This document shows, piece by piece, positions 8,097 through 16,645 of a stretch of 64,000 nt of DNA. The notes beneath the pieces were generated by a model that was given only the letters and a program-made list of their open reading frames with translations, was not told where the DNA came from and made no database searches. A program made the position numbers and the translations under genes. This DNA is from Verrucomicrobiaceae bacterium (GTDB lineage: Bacteria; Verrucomicrobiota; Verrucomicrobiia; Verrucomicrobiales; Verrucomicrobiaceae). The stretch is taken from NCBI GenBank assembly GCA_947507875.1, contig CANNQP010000002.1:166561-230560 (forward strand), given 5' to 3'. The number at the start of each line of letters is the position of its first letter. Within the stretch, counting starts at the first letter, position 1.

Positions 8097-9533
8097 TCAG
8101 ACGGCCTCGGGCACCTCGAAACCAGCGCGGTATTCGCGGCGCAGCAGGGCTAGGGCCTCCGGCGTAGCGCTGTTGCCGATGAAGGTTTCTTTGGCGGCAT
8201 CCACCTCCAGCATCTGGCCGACGCGGATGTCGCCTGTTTTGAGCGCGACTTCATTGGCGGCGAGGTGAGCTGGCAGGTCGGTGATGACTTCCTGCCAAGG
8301 GGCGAATTCGGTGAGAGCTGCTTTGGCTTGATCCAGATCTCCTGGCTTGCCGAGCTGCCAGGAGATGTTGCCTAGGTGGCACCAGGCGCTGGAGAAGTGG
8401 ATTTTTTCAATCTCGCCCTTCAAGTCCTGCGGTTTCCGACTGCGAATCGCAGCAACAAAGTTGGCCGCGTGCGTGGCACCACCGTCGCCTTTGAATTTCT
8501 GCACGACTTTGCCATTCTGGTCATGCACGGAACCACCACCACGACCGCCGGCGTAGTAACCATTTTCACATTCGATGATCAAGAAGGCGCTGGTGCGACG
8601 GCGCAGGTACACATCCGGCGCTTTCATGCCCTTTTTGCGGGGCATGTTGTGCACATCCATCACGACCGGGATGGTGCCGGTGTCATAATAAATGAAATGC
8701 GTGTTAGGCGTCTCGCCTGCATCGTCCCAGCCGAGACGTCCCCCACCGGCCAGCACGCGTTTGGGCAGCGTCAGTTGATCGCGGAAGACGACGCTGCGCA
8801 GGTCATCAAGGATGTGCGGCCCCCAGTTTCCGAGCTCGCCGTTGCCGGTGTTCCAGACCCAGTGCCAGTCATAGTGGAATCTTTCCCGCAGGATGGGGAT
8901 GTCCTGCGCGGGGCCTAACCAGAGGTTATAGTCCACCGTGGTCGGTGGGGTGATGGGCGCGGTGCGTTTGCCGATGCTGGCCCTCATGCCGTAGTGGTTG
9001 CAGCGCACGTACTTGATTTTCCCCAACGCACCTGTGTCTAGGTAGGCCTTCAGTTCATCGTGAAAAGGGTCGCTGCGCTGCTGCGTGCCACCTTGGACGA
9101 TGCGGTTGTACTTCCGCGCGGCTTCGACCAGTTTGCGGCCTTCCCAGATGTTGTGGGAAATGGGCTTTTCGACATACACGTCTTTGCCCGCTTGGCAGGC
9201 CCAGATCGAGGCGAGCACATGCCAGTGGTTCCCCGTGGAGACGCAGACAGCATCGATGTCTTTGTCCTCCATGACCTTGCGCAGGTCCTGGGTGGTTTTG
9301 GCCGTGGGGTATTTTTTCTTGGCCTTGTCGAGCGCGATGGTGTCCGCATCGCACAGGTAGGCGATCTCCACCCCTGGCACCTTGGCGAGACGAGCTGCAT
9401 TGCCACTGCCCTGACCGCCGAGGCCGATGGCAGCGATGCGGATGCGATCGTTCGCGCCGAGCACACGTGAAGCAGAGAGGGCAGAGGTCGCGAGGGCGGC
9501 ATCGCGCAAAAAGGAACGGCGAGAGGTGGTCAT
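8097..9533 (-). CDS. Tat-exported Gfo/Idh/MocA family oxidoreductase
   Basis: About 478 residues from the second of two adjacent ATGs (9536 and 9533). The N-terminus carries a twin-arginine signal (SRRSFLRDAALA) followed by the NAD(P)-binding GLGGQGSGN motif and the family EKPISHN motif, whose lysine lies at the active site in characterised members. Such exported Gfo/Idh/MocA proteins are numerous in Verrucomicrobia and Planctomycetes and are thought to act on sugars, but their reactions are mostly unassigned. It is monocistronic, divergent from the Asp-rich repeat gene at 9774. Confidence 0.88.
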   Translation of the reverse strand: MTTSRRSFLRDAALATSALSASRVLGANDRIRIAAIGLGGQGSGNAARLAKVPGVEIAYLCDADTIALDKAKKKYPTAKTTQDLRKVMEDKDIDAVCVSTGNHWHVLASIWACQAGKDVYVEKPISHNIWEGRKLVEAARKYNRIVQGGTQQRSDPFHDELKAYLDTGALGKIKYVRCNHYGMRASIGKRTAPITPPTTVDYNLWLGPAQDIPILRERFHYDWHWVWNTGNGELGNWGPHILDDLRSVVFRDQLTLPKRVLAGGGRLGWDDAGETPNTHFIYYDTGTIPVVMDVHNMPRKKGMKAPDVYLRRRTSAFLIIECENGYYAGGRGGGSVHDQNGKVVQKFKGDGGATHAANFVAAIRSRKPQDLKGEIEKIHFSSAWCHLGNISWQLGKPGDLDQAKAALTEFAPWQEVITDLPAHLAANEVALKTGDIRVGQMLEVDAAKETFIGNSATPEALALLRREYRAGFEVPEAV

Positions 9534-9677
9534 CATAGAGCTGAGAATGGGCAACGCAGGCAAGCAGGTCAAGCTGTCAGGAAATCCAACTCCACAAGCT
9601 TGGCTTGCCTCTTGCTCTCAGAGCTCACCGCCTGCCTCACTCAAGTGACGCCAAAAGGCTTTTTGTGTTAGCGCCGA

Positions 9678-9689
9678 ATTAATATTAAT
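9678..9689. promoter_or_regulatory. 12-bp AT palindrome in a divergent spacer
   Basis: ATTAATATTAAT is a perfect palindrome in the 240-base AT-rich spacer between the divergently transcribed oxidoreductase (start 9533) and the Asp-rich repeat protein (start 9774). It could be an operator or simply part of an AT-rich promoter. No clear -35/-10 pair could be assigned for the plus-strand gene. Confidence 0.25.
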
Positions 9690-9773
9690 ACAAAGTAATT
9701 ATCATGTAACCACATTGTATTCTTCACTCGTTTTGCAACATGGCCTTGGTTCTTAACCCATCGCCATTTGACC

Positions 9774-10889
9774 ATGAAATCCTTAATCCTACTCAAATCA
9801 AAATCTATGCTGCCCTGGGTTATCTTGGGCAGCCTTTGCACCACTCCTCTGGTCGCGAATACACCGCCGCCAGATCTAGACCTTGATGGCATTCCCAACA
9901 TCATTGACCCAGACGTGGACAACGATGGTGTTCTGAACGGGCGTGATCGAAACATCGACGGCGGCAGAGCCCGAACGGGACCCCTGCGCAATCGCCAAAT
10001 CGGTGACTTGCTGCCGAACAACTCTCCTATGGAACTCGACATGGATGCCGATGGCCTGCTGGATGACTCTCCCCTTGAAACAGACATCGACGGGGATGGT
10101 CTATCGGATGGCGTCAAGGGCGAGTTTGACATTGATGGTGATGGCGTAGCCAATGGACTGGATGGAGACGTCGATGGCGACGGCATTGGCAATCCCACAG
10201 ACAAGGACTTGGACGGCACAGGCATCAATGAAGACATCCTGTTTGAGGGAAACAATCCTTCTGTCTATGTCGATGACACCGAAGCTGCGGAGGTAATCCG
10301 TCTTGTCGATGGCGAGCTGCGCAAGAGACTTGGATTAGATGTCAAGGATGTCGGCCTTCGCGTGCGGGTACTCAAGAGCCCCCTCGCCGGCATGCAGTGT
10401 GGCCTCTGGCGTTACTTCAGCTCAGATCAAATGCAGGCCTGGGCCAACTGGTGCTATCCCCCGAATGACCCTTCCCAGCTGAATATCTTCGTGCAATATG
10501 AATACACGGGGCCTTTCTCTGGCAAAACAGAAGACTATGTGAATCCAGCGAACTATCGAATCTCTGCCGAAAATCGCTTCTACGCGCGTTATCCGCGCGG
10601 CCCGCTTACGTTTCACAGTTGGATTCCGGGTCGTGGTGGCTTGCCAGGAGAGGCCGTCGATTTCTTCTACAGCGTTCCAAATCAAGAAGCGACGGGTCTG
10701 CCACCGCCGATTGCAGCCCTGCGTGCGGCTTTGAAGTCCATGGCAAATTTTTCCAATGAGGGCGAGACCTTTACAGGTGATCTTTCACCGACGTTCACGA
10801 GCCTCATGCCGGCCATTGAACTCCAGCGCACGTTGTTCCGCGTGACTCGCTCTGCCAACGGCTTGGCTGAATCGCGGCGGTTACGCTGA
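9774..10889 (+). CDS. Secreted Asp-rich repeat protein with unknown C-terminal domain
   Basis: The 371-residue product begins at the ATG at 9774 with a signal peptide ending near VANTPPP. Residues 33-65 are an Asp-rich, TSP3-like header (DPDVDNDG). Three 15-residue units with the core DxDxDG follow (10032-10166), then two degenerate loops. Such DxDxDG loops bind calcium in TSP3 and dockerin proteins. The remaining 210 residues form a Trp/Tyr-rich domain not recognised from any family. The header and first repeats are clearly homologous to the 512-residue protein at 23069-24607, which lacks this C-terminal domain. The function is unknown; a calcium-dependent extracellular role is inferred. Confidence 0.8.
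   Translation: MKSLILLKSKSMLPWVILGSLCTTPLVANTPPPDLDLDGIPNIIDPDVDNDGVLNGRDRNIDGGRARTGPLRNRQIGDLLPNNSPMELDMDADGLLDDSPLETDIDGDGLSDGVKGEFDIDGDGVANGLDGDVDGDGIGNPTDKDLDGTGINEDILFEGNNPSVYVDDTEAAEVIRLVDGELRKRLGLDVKDVGLRVRVLKSPLAGMQCGLWRYFSSDQMQAWANWCYPPNDPSQLNIFVQYEYTGPFSGKTEDYVNPANYRISAENRFYARYPRGPLTFHSWIPGRGGLPGEAVDFFYSVPNQEATGLPPPIAALRAALKSMANFSNEGETFTGDLSPTFTSLMPAIELQRTLFRVTRSANGLAESRRLR
10032..10166 (+). repeat. Three 45-bp coding repeats (DxDxDG)
   Basis: Three in-frame 15-codon units with protein sequences starting ELDMDADG, ETDIDGDG and EFDIDGDG. They are the same repeat type as the 25-unit array at 23198-24322. Units are diverged at DNA level, so expansion here is not recent. Confidence 0.8.
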
Positions 10890-10911
10890 AAACGGATGCC
10901 TTTGGGTTCAG

Positions 10912-11664
10912 TCAAACTTCTACCCATGCCTGCATCTCCGCAGGCATGGGACATGTCCAGCAGGCGCTGAAGCCATGGGCCGCCACCTCCAAGCCGTGGG
11001 AATGGAGTGCTTGGCGGGAAAAGTGAAGCTTAGCCTCCAGCGCCGGAGTCCAGCCTGTCTCGATGAACTCCAAGTAGCAACGCTCGTCGAGCCCGTAGAT
11101 TTTGTCCCCTAAAATGGGCAAACCGAGGTGTGCAAGATGCACGCGGATCTGATGCATGCGCCCCGTGAAAGGCAGGGCCTCTACCCAGGCCAACCTGCCG
11201 ACCTGCGGATGCTCAACACGCCTCAAGGTGCGAAAGCTTGTGCGGCAGGCTGCCCCTTGAGGATGAACGGTCTGCCGCACCCAGATGGCGGATTCTGCCA
11301 CCTCGCCTTGGCGCAGGATCGGGGCATCCAGATCCAGTTCCTCCCAGGAAGGCCAGCCGTGCACGATGGCATGATAGCTTTTGTGGATGCGCCGCTCCTG
11401 CATGGCGATGCCGAAACGGCGCGCGCTGGGAAGGTTTTTGGCGACCAAAACCGTGCCACTGGTTTCACGGTCGAGCCGATTGATGATGGAAACTTGGCCC
11501 CCATTGGCCATCTCGTAGGCCAGCAGGTCCTTCAGGCCATGCCACAGCGTTGGCGCACCATGCAGACTGCCGGGATGGATTTGCAGCGGCGCAGGTTTGT
11601 TCACGACGATGTAATCGTCGGTCTCATCCAAGATCCCAAAGTCCGTCTGATGCGCGTGCTGCAA
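10912..11664 (-). CDS. RluA-family pseudouridine synthase
   Basis: The 250-residue product carries the catalytic motif INRLDRETSG (Asp65), the RIHKSYHAIVHG segment and the C-terminal GRMHQIRVHLAHLGLPILGDKIYG signature of the RluA family, which isomerises uridine in rRNA or tRNA. There is no S4 domain, so it resembles RluA/TruC-type short enzymes rather than RluC/RluD. The target base cannot be assigned. The gene is convergent with the repeat-protein gene. A perfect hairpin (10923-10950) overlaps its last codons. Confidence 0.92.
   Translation of the reverse strand: MQHAHQTDFGILDETDDYIVVNKPAPLQIHPGSLHGAPTLWHGLKDLLAYEMANGGQVSIINRLDRETSGTVLVAKNLPSARRFGIAMQERRIHKSYHAIVHGWPSWEELDLDAPILRQGEVAESAIWVRQTVHPQGAACRTSFRTLRRVEHPQVGRLAWVEALPFTGRMHQIRVHLAHLGLPILGDKIYGLDERCYLEFIETGWTPALEAKLHFSRQALHSHGLEVAAHGFSACWTCPMPAEMQAWVEV
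10923..10950. terminator. Perfect 11-bp hairpin between convergent genes
   Basis: An 11-base arm (10923-10933) and its exact complement (10940-10950) are separated by six bases. The hairpin lies 33 bases after the stop of the plus-strand repeat-protein gene and inside the last codons of the minus-strand RluA gene. It has no U-run on either strand, so a bidirectional transcript 3'-end barrier or Rho-dependent end is inferred rather than a canonical terminator. Confidence 0.4.
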
Positions 11665-11679
11665 AGTTCGTGTTTTTTA

Positions 11680-11948
11680 AAAGGTGAATCCGACGACGCC
11701 AGGCCAGCTGCTGCCGTAGACCTTGCTCGCGCTGAAACCCACGACTGGGCTTCATCAGGCAGGAAGTTAAAGATGAATTGGAACGCGACGTCACCTAACG
11801 CAAATGCTATGCCTTGCTTCAAGTCTCTGTGAATCGTTAAATTGCTAACCTTCGACAAAACCAAGGCTAATGAGGAATGGTTGTAGCTTAGCACATCCCT
11901 TGCGACGGTTTCCATAGGCAACCGAAAGGCAGGCAGCGTCGCTATCAA
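11680..11948 (-). pseudogene. Possible outer-membrane barrel remnant
   Basis: This stretch is part of a 377-base gap without an intact gene (11665-12041). On the minus strand one frame gives KQGIAFALGDVAFQFIFNF, and after two stop codons an overlapping frame reads SPVVGFSASKVYGSS and ends GVVGFTF followed by TAA. An aromatic, alternating C-terminus ending in Phe is typical of outer-membrane beta-barrels. One frameshift near 11755 would join the frames. It may be a decayed porin-like gene, but the evidence is short and could be chance. The rest of the gap (11949-12002) shows nothing recognisable. Confidence 0.22.
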
Positions 11949-12041
11949 AAGCTTCTGATCAAGCGATGGACTTCCTTGAGGAAGTTTTCTGCCTGAGGCC
12001 TTGTGTCCACCCTAGCCTTGCGGCAGTCTGGTCGGCCCTCC

Positions 12042-13265
12042 ATGAAGGACACCCTCGAAGAGCTGGAGCAATACATCATCGACGTCATCATCCACAACCG
12101 TCGGGGGCTTCGCGCGTCGATGCTACGCACCGTGTTCTGGTTCCTGTCGGGCATTTATTCTGCCGCTGTGCGGCTGCGGCTGCACCTTTACCGAGAGCGT
12201 TACATCCACGACCACCACTTGGGCGTGCCCGTCATCAGCGTGGGAAACATCACCGTCGGCGGCACTGGCAAAACGCCCGTCGTGGAACTGCTGGCCAAAT
12301 CCCTGCGGGACAAAGGGCGTCGAGTGGCCATCCTAAGCCGTGGCTACAAAAGCAAACGCCAGCGCAAGCCGCCCTTGGGCTGGCGCATTGCCGCCAAGCT
12401 GGGCTTGGCCCGCAAGCCACGCGGCCTGCCTCCCCGAGTCGTCAGCGATGGCGTGAACGTGCTGCTCGATTCCCATGTCGCAGGGGATGAGCCTTTCATG
12501 CTCGCGCACAACTGCCCCGGCGTGCCAGTGGTGGTGGATCGCGACCGGGTGAAGGCAGGCATCCATGCCATCCGCAAATTCGGCGCAGATGCCCTCATTC
12601 TGGATGACGGCCTGCAATACCTGCGCCTGAAGCACCGGCATGACATCGTGCTCGTGGACAAAAGCGCCCCTTTTGGCACAGGCTACATGCTACCCCGTGG
12701 CACGCTGCGCGAACCCCCGAAAAGCCTGCGCCGTGCGAGCTACATCTTTCTCACCAAATCTGATGGCGATAGCGCCGAAATCATTCGCCAGATCGAGCGG
12801 CACAATCCGGTGGCTGAGATCATCGAGTGCCACCACCGACCTGTGCATTTTCAAAACATCCACACCGGCGAGCGCTTGCCGCTGGATGCCTTCAAAGGCA
12901 AATACGTCGGTGCTCTGTCTGGCATCGCCGTGCCCGAGAGTTTCGAAAACGGCCTGCGCAAACTCGGTGCCAAGGTCCACTGGACAGCACGCTTCACCGA
13001 TCACCACCGTTTTCAGGAAAAAGAGATCACCCAGTTCATCGATCGCCTTATCAAAGCAGATGCTGATGCGCTGCTGACGACGGAAAAAGACTATGTGCGC
13101 TTCCCAAAGCTCGCCGAAGGCGAAGTGCCCATTTATTTCCTGCGGGTGGAGATCGAAATCACACGTGGGCGGGAGAAATTTGACCGCCTCGTCGAACTCA
13201 TTTCCAACCCGAGGCACGTAGCCCCAGGGATGATGAGTTCTGAAATGGTCGAAGAAGGCGGTTGA
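12042..13265 (+). CDS. lpxK: Tetraacyldisaccharide 4'-kinase
   Basis: LpxK phosphorylates the lipid A disaccharide at the 4' position on the inner membrane. The 407-residue product from the ATG at 12042 has an N-terminal hydrophobic stretch, the P-loop [12 protein letters not shown] (about 65-76) and the downstream ILSRGYKSK and [13 protein letters not shown] motifs typical of LpxK. A GTG at 12003 would add 13 residues. It has 60-70 residues more than E. coli LpxK, partly in an N-terminal extension ([11 protein letters not shown]). It shows the organism makes phosphorylated lipid A. No other lpx genes are adjacent. Confidence 0.93.
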   Translation: MKDTLEELEQYIIDVIIHNRRGLRASMLRTVFWFLSGIYSAAVRLRLHLYRERYIHDHHLGVPVISVGNITVGGTGKTPVVELLAKSLRDKGRRVAILSRGYKSKRQRKPPLGWRIAAKLGLARKPRGLPPRVVSDGVNVLLDSHVAGDEPFMLAHNCPGVPVVVDRDRVKAGIHAIRKFGADALILDDGLQYLRLKHRHDIVLVDKSAPFGTGYMLPRGTLREPPKSLRRASYIFLTKSDGDSAEIIRQIERHNPVAEIIECHHRPVHFQNIHTGERLPLDAFKGKYVGALSGIAVPESFENGLRKLGAKVHWTARFTDHHRFQEKEITQFIDRLIKADADALLTTEKDYVRFPKLAEGEVPIYFLRVEIEITRGREKFDRLVELISNPRHVAPGMMSSEMVEEGG

Positions 13266-13270
13266 GCCTC

Positions 13271-13744
13271 TCAGATGACCTTCAGTAGGACATCCAAATG
13301 CTCCTCAGGCTTCACCTTGGGCAGCACGGTTTTGATTGTGCCATCAGGCCCGATCACCACCGTGGTGCGCTCCGTGCCCATGTATTTTTTCCCATACATG
13401 CTCTTCTCCACCCAGACACCATAAGCAGCCACGATCTCCTGCTTCTCGTCACTGATCAGGGGAAAAGGCAGATCATGCTTATGGATGAATTTTTCATGAC
13501 TCTTGATCGAGTCGATGCTGACGCCAAACACCTTGGCTTTTTGAGTTAGCTTGATCCAGTGGTCACGCAGAGCACAAGCCTGCTTTGTGCATCCCGGGGT
13601 GTCATCTTTCGGATAAAAATAAAGAACCACCGTCTCGCCGCGCAGCGAGGAAAGCTTAAGCTCAGTTGCAGGGATATACTCTCCTCCCACCACGGGTGCG
13701 GTGAAATCAGGAGCAAGTGTTTTGGGTTCTGGATAATTGGCCAT
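13271..13744 (-). CDS. bcp: Thioredoxin-dependent peroxiredoxin (BCP/PrxQ type)
   Basis: The 157-residue product starts at the ATG at 13744 (MANYPEPKTLAPDFTAP). The peroxidatic cysteine lies in the DTPGCTKQAC motif and a second cysteine follows five residues later, the spacing of PrxQ enzymes that form an intramolecular disulfide. It reduces hydrogen peroxide and organic peroxides in the cytoplasm. It is convergent with lpxK (5-base gap) and divergent from the Cys-rich protein gene at 13858. Confidence 0.93.
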   Translation of the reverse strand: MANYPEPKTLAPDFTAPVVGGEYIPATELKLSSLRGETVVLYFYPKDDTPGCTKQACALRDHWIKLTQKAKVFGVSIDSIKSHEKFIHKHDLPFPLISDEKQEIVAAYGVWVEKSMYGKKYMGTERTTVVIGPDGTIKTVLPKVKPEEHLDVLLKVI

Positions 13745-13857
13745 CGCAGGCGAGAAACGAATCCCGCGCAAGATCGGAGGCCTGAAACGCAAGCCGCACA
13801 CAGGCCCATCTATTTTTTGTTGAACAGGGCCAAGCACATTCGTTTCATAACTCTGTC

Positions 13858-14274
13858 ATGAACGCTCAGTTAGTGATTCAGTCTGTGCTCGCCGTCCTGA
13901 TGGCCGTGCCGCTGCATCTGTGCTGCTGGTCGGGAATGATGCAGGCTACAGAGCGCGAAGAGGAGATGTGCCCTGCCTGTCGGGCGATGGTGTCGGATGC
14001 GGAGGCTCCAGCCACGCCTGCAAATGGGCCTGATCCAGAGAGACACTGCGCCTGCTGCGACGACACTCTACTGCGGGATGTTTCCCCTGCCGCTATCACC
14101 GCTCCGCGCGCCGTGGTCCTGGAATTGCCTTCCCTCGCCTGGCTACCCCCCACCGCGCTGGCTCTGATGTCCAGTCAGGTGTGGCATGAGCAACAAGCTC
14201 ACCTGCACGCACAAGGGCCGCCTTTGGCACAAACGGTGCCCCTGTTCCGGCTTCACGGTGCTTGGTTGCTCTGA
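13858..14274 (+). CDS. Small Cys-rich exported protein of unknown function
   Basis: The 138-residue product has an N-terminal hydrophobic segment (about 5-30) suited to export or membrane anchoring. Seven cysteines cluster in the first half: CC (about 22-23), CPAC (about 38-41) and CACC (about 64-67), with histidines nearby, a pattern of a thiol or metal-binding protein. The C-terminal half is Leu/Pro/Ala-rich without a recognisable fold. It is 170 bases upstream of a second, smaller Cys-rich exported peptide, and divergent from the peroxiredoxin, which suggests a metal or redox stress link. This function is inference. Confidence 0.6.
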   Translation: MNAQLVIQSVLAVLMAVPLHLCCWSGMMQATEREEEMCPACRAMVSDAEAPATPANGPDPERHCACCDDTLLRDVSPAAITAPRAVVLELPSLAWLPPTALALMSSQVWHEQQAHLHAQGPPLAQTVPLFRLHGAWLL

Positions 14275-14350
14275 AACCACAGGGCTGACGGATGTTGGAC
14301 ACTCCGTTCAACCTTTGCCGTCTGCACTGACAGTCCAGTGCCCTGCCCCA

Positions 14351-14364
14351 GCGTGAATTCACGC
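14351..14364. promoter_or_regulatory. Perfect 14-bp palindrome, candidate operator
   Basis: GCGTGAATTCACGC is an exact 14-base palindrome located 80 bases upstream of the Cys-rich peptide start at 14444. Dyads of this size are typical of binding sites for dimeric regulators. No regulator is encoded next to it, so the assignment is tentative. Confidence 0.35.
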
Positions 14365-14443
14365 ACTACTCTGCGGGTCCGACTGTGCGATCTGCTCGGT
14401 CAAAGAAACTCATTTTTAGAAACTTTTATACGATTCAAATTTT

Positions 14444-14608
14444 ATGAAAACACTACTGTCCATCCTGACCCTCGCCGCTCTCAGCACAGGTGCTATCGCC
14501 GGTGAAGCCTGCAAAAAATGCTGCGCTGATCAAGGCAAGTCCTGCGCCAGCTGTTGCAAAGATGCTGGCAAAACCTGCGGTAAGGATTGCTGCAAAGAAA
14601 GCAAATAA
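14444..14608 (+). CDS. 54-residue Cys-rich secreted peptide (metallothionein-like composition)
   Basis: This small gene encodes a 54-residue peptide with a clear signal peptide (MKTLLSILTLAALSTGAIAG) followed by a 34-residue mature part containing nine cysteines in CKKCC, SCASCC and TCGKDCC clusters plus many lysines. The composition suggests metal binding or multiple disulfides outside the cytoplasm. A strong Rho-independent terminator follows 35 bases after the stop, and an AT-rich promoter-like region precedes the ATG, so this is very likely an expressed single gene. It is not homologous to a family I can name. Confidence 0.7.
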   Translation: MKTLLSILTLAALSTGAIAGEACKKCCADQGKSCASCCKDAGKTCGKDCCKESK

Positions 14609-14642
14609 AACGGTGCGGCTCCTCGCGTGAGCCACCTCCTGC

Positions 14643-14678
14643 GCCGTCGTCTGGAAATCCAGGCGACGGCGTTTTTTT
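14643..14678 (+). terminator. Rho-independent terminator of the Cys-rich peptide gene
   Basis: A 12-bp stem (14643-14654 with 14659-14670, one G-T pair) with a four-base AAAT loop is followed by a run of seven T (14672-14678). It is a textbook intrinsic terminator 35 bases after the stop at 14608. It lies just before the 3' end of the convergent nadA gene. Confidence 0.9.
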
Positions 14679-14693
14679 GCGCGTCATGCCGAC

Positions 14694-15635
14694 TTAGCGG
14701 CTCAGCTCCAACATGCGCAAAATGGGGCGTTCAGCCCGCACGCGGATTTCCTCAGGCATGTTCACCTGAGGCGTCAGATCGCGTAGCGCATCGTGCAGTT
14801 TTTGTAGCGTATTGAGCTTCATGTAGCGGCAGTCCGCGCAAGCACAGTGACCCGTCGGTCCTGGGATGAATTTTTTTCCCGGCACCTCACGCTCCAAACG
14901 ATGCAACATGCCACTTTCGGTCACGATGATGAATGTGCTCGACGGATGGTCGCGGCAGTAACCGACCATTTTTTCGGTAGAGCAAACTTCATCGGCCAAC
15001 ATACGCACCGCATAGGTGCACTCAGGGTGAGCCACGACTTGAGCATCCGGGTATTCATCCTTGATCGCCTGAATGCTGTCGCGCGTGAACTCCACGTGCA
15101 CGTAGCAGGCACCTTTCCAAAGCTCCATCTTGCGCCCTGTCTGCTCCATCACCCAGGCACCTAGATTTTGATCAGGCACAAAGAGGATCGGACGATCTTG
15201 CGGCGCAGATTGCACGATTTTGACCGCATTACCGCTCGTGCAAATGCAGTCGCTGAGGGCTTTGACATGCGCGCTGCAGTTGATGTAGGCGATGACATAG
15301 TAGTTCTTGTCCGCATTCGCCTTCAAAAAGGCTTCCAGCTGAGGGCCAGGGCAGCTTTGCTCCAGAGAGCAGCCCGCGTTGGCGTCTGGCAAAATCACGG
15401 TTTTGCCTGGATTCACAATCTTCGCGGTTTCAGCCATGAAGTGAACGCCACAGAAGGCGATGACATCCGCCTGCGTTTCCTTGGCCTTGTAGGCCAAGCC
15501 CAGGGAATCCCCCACAAAGTCAGCGATTTCTTGAATATCACGCGTTTGATAATTGTGGGCGAGAATGATGGCATTCCGCTCTTTTTTCAGGCGGAGAATT
15601 TCAGTGAGAAGAGTAGGCGTGGCAGCAGCAACCAT
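14694..15635 (-). CDS. nadA: Quinolinate synthase
   Basis: NadA condenses iminoaspartate with dihydroxyacetone phosphate to quinolinate for NAD synthesis, using a [4Fe-4S] cluster. The 313-residue product starts at the ATG at 15635 (MVAAATPTLL). A longer in-frame start at 15767 overlaps nrdR and is rejected. Signatures include AHNYQTRDIQEIADFVGDSLGL, FCGVHFMAETAKI and the C-terminal CACADCRYMKLNTL, which carries a cluster-ligand cysteine. nadB and nadC are not in the window. It is divergent from nrdR, with a shared 102-base spacer. Confidence 0.96.
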   Translation of the reverse strand: MVAAATPTLLTEILRLKKERNAIILAHNYQTRDIQEIADFVGDSLGLAYKAKETQADVIAFCGVHFMAETAKIVNPGKTVILPDANAGCSLEQSCPGPQLEAFLKANADKNYYVIAYINCSAHVKALSDCICTSGNAVKIVQSAPQDRPILFVPDQNLGAWVMEQTGRKMELWKGACYVHVEFTRDSIQAIKDEYPDAQVVAHPECTYAVRMLADEVCSTEKMVGYCRDHPSSTFIIVTESGMLHRLEREVPGKKFIPGPTGHCACADCRYMKLNTLQKLHDALRDLTPQVNMPEEIRVRAERPILRMLELSR

Positions 15636-15737
15636 GGGGACACGTAGCGGAGACCGACGATGGCTCAAGCGGGAAGAGTTTGAGAGAAAGCAGACGCCTC
15701 TTGCCATTGCGGGGCTGCCGTCCATTTTAAACCCACG

Positions 15738-16229
15738 ATGCGCTGCCCCAAATGTGGAAGCTCCCAAGACAAAGTAATCGACTCACGCGAGGCGAGAGAA
15801 GGTCACGCCATTCGGAGGCGACGGGAATGCATGCGCTGCAATTTTCGCTTCACCACCTACGAGATCGTGGAGCGTGAAGAGCTCCGCGTGGTGAAACGCA
15901 ATGGTGCCCGCCAGAGCTTCGATCGCGAGAAGCTTATGTCAGGCCTCCGCAAGGCCTGCGAAAAACGTCCCGTCAAAATGGAGCAACTGGAGCAGTTGGC
16001 TGATGATATCGCCAATGAGCTTGAGGAAGAAGGCTACCGCGAGATCCCTTCGACTGTCATCGGGGCCAAGGTCATGCGCAAACTGGAGGCCATCGACCAT
16101 GTCGCCTATGTCCGCTATGCCTCGGTGTATCGCCAGTTCGAGGATGTTGGCGAATTCATTGAGGCCATCGAGTCTCTGGATCGGCGCACCGGGGGCATGA
16201 GCGACAAACAGGAAGAACTTTTCCACTAA
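15738..16229 (+). CDS. nrdR: Transcriptional repressor of ribonucleotide reductase genes
   Basis: The 163-residue product has the full NrdR layout: an N-terminal zinc ribbon (CPKC at 3-6 and CMRC at 31-34) and an ATP-cone domain (about 46-136) that senses dATP/ATP. NrdR represses nrd operons by binding NrdR boxes. No nrd genes and no recognisable NrdR box occur near it. It is followed after 9 bases by the HIT protein gene, probably cotranscribed. Confidence 0.96.
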   Translation: MRCPKCGSSQDKVIDSREAREGHAIRRRRECMRCNFRFTTYEIVEREELRVVKRNGARQSFDREKLMSGLRKACEKRPVKMEQLEQLADDIANELEEEGYREIPSTVIGAKVMRKLEAIDHVAYVRYASVYRQFEDVGEFIEAIESLDRRTGGMSDKQEELFH

Positions 16230-16238
16230 GCTTTTCCC

Positions 16239-16592
16239 ATGACTGAGAAGACGATTTTTCAAAAGGTCATCGACCGCGAGATCCCGGCACCGCTGGTCTA
16301 TGAAGATGAGCTAGTCGCTGCTTTCCATGACATCAATCCCCAGGCACCGACGCACATACTGATTGTGCCGAAGAAGGTGATCCCTCGTGTAGGCGAAGCC
16401 AGCCCTGAAGATCAGGCTACCCTAGCCGCGCTACTACTGGCAGCGGGACGCATCGCCGATAAGCTTGGTTTCAAGGACACTCGCCACGGCTTTCGGTTGG
16501 TCATCAATCACGGCAAAGATGCGGGAGAAACCGTGCCGCACCTGCATGTGCATCTGCTCGCCGGGCGTGCCCTCGACTGGCCACCGGGCTGA
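16239..16592 (+). CDS. HIT-family nucleotide-binding hydrolase (HinT-like)
   Basis: The 117-residue product has the histidine triad HLHVHLLAG (His101, His103 and His105) and the upstream FHDINPQAPTHILIVPK region typical of HinT/PKCI proteins, which hydrolyse aminoacyl- or lysyl-adenylates and other purine phosphoramidates. Length matches the family. It lies 9 bases after nrdR and 53 bases before the next gene, suggesting a small operon. Confidence 0.93.
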   Translation: MTEKTIFQKVIDREIPAPLVYEDELVAAFHDINPQAPTHILIVPKKVIPRVGEASPEDQATLAALLLAAGRIADKLGFKDTRHGFRLVINHGKDAGETVPHLHVHLLAGRALDWPPG

Positions 16593-16645
16593 TTTTTTCA
16601 TTCGTGCTGCAACTTCTAGGAATCAACCAGGTTATTCCTCCCGTC

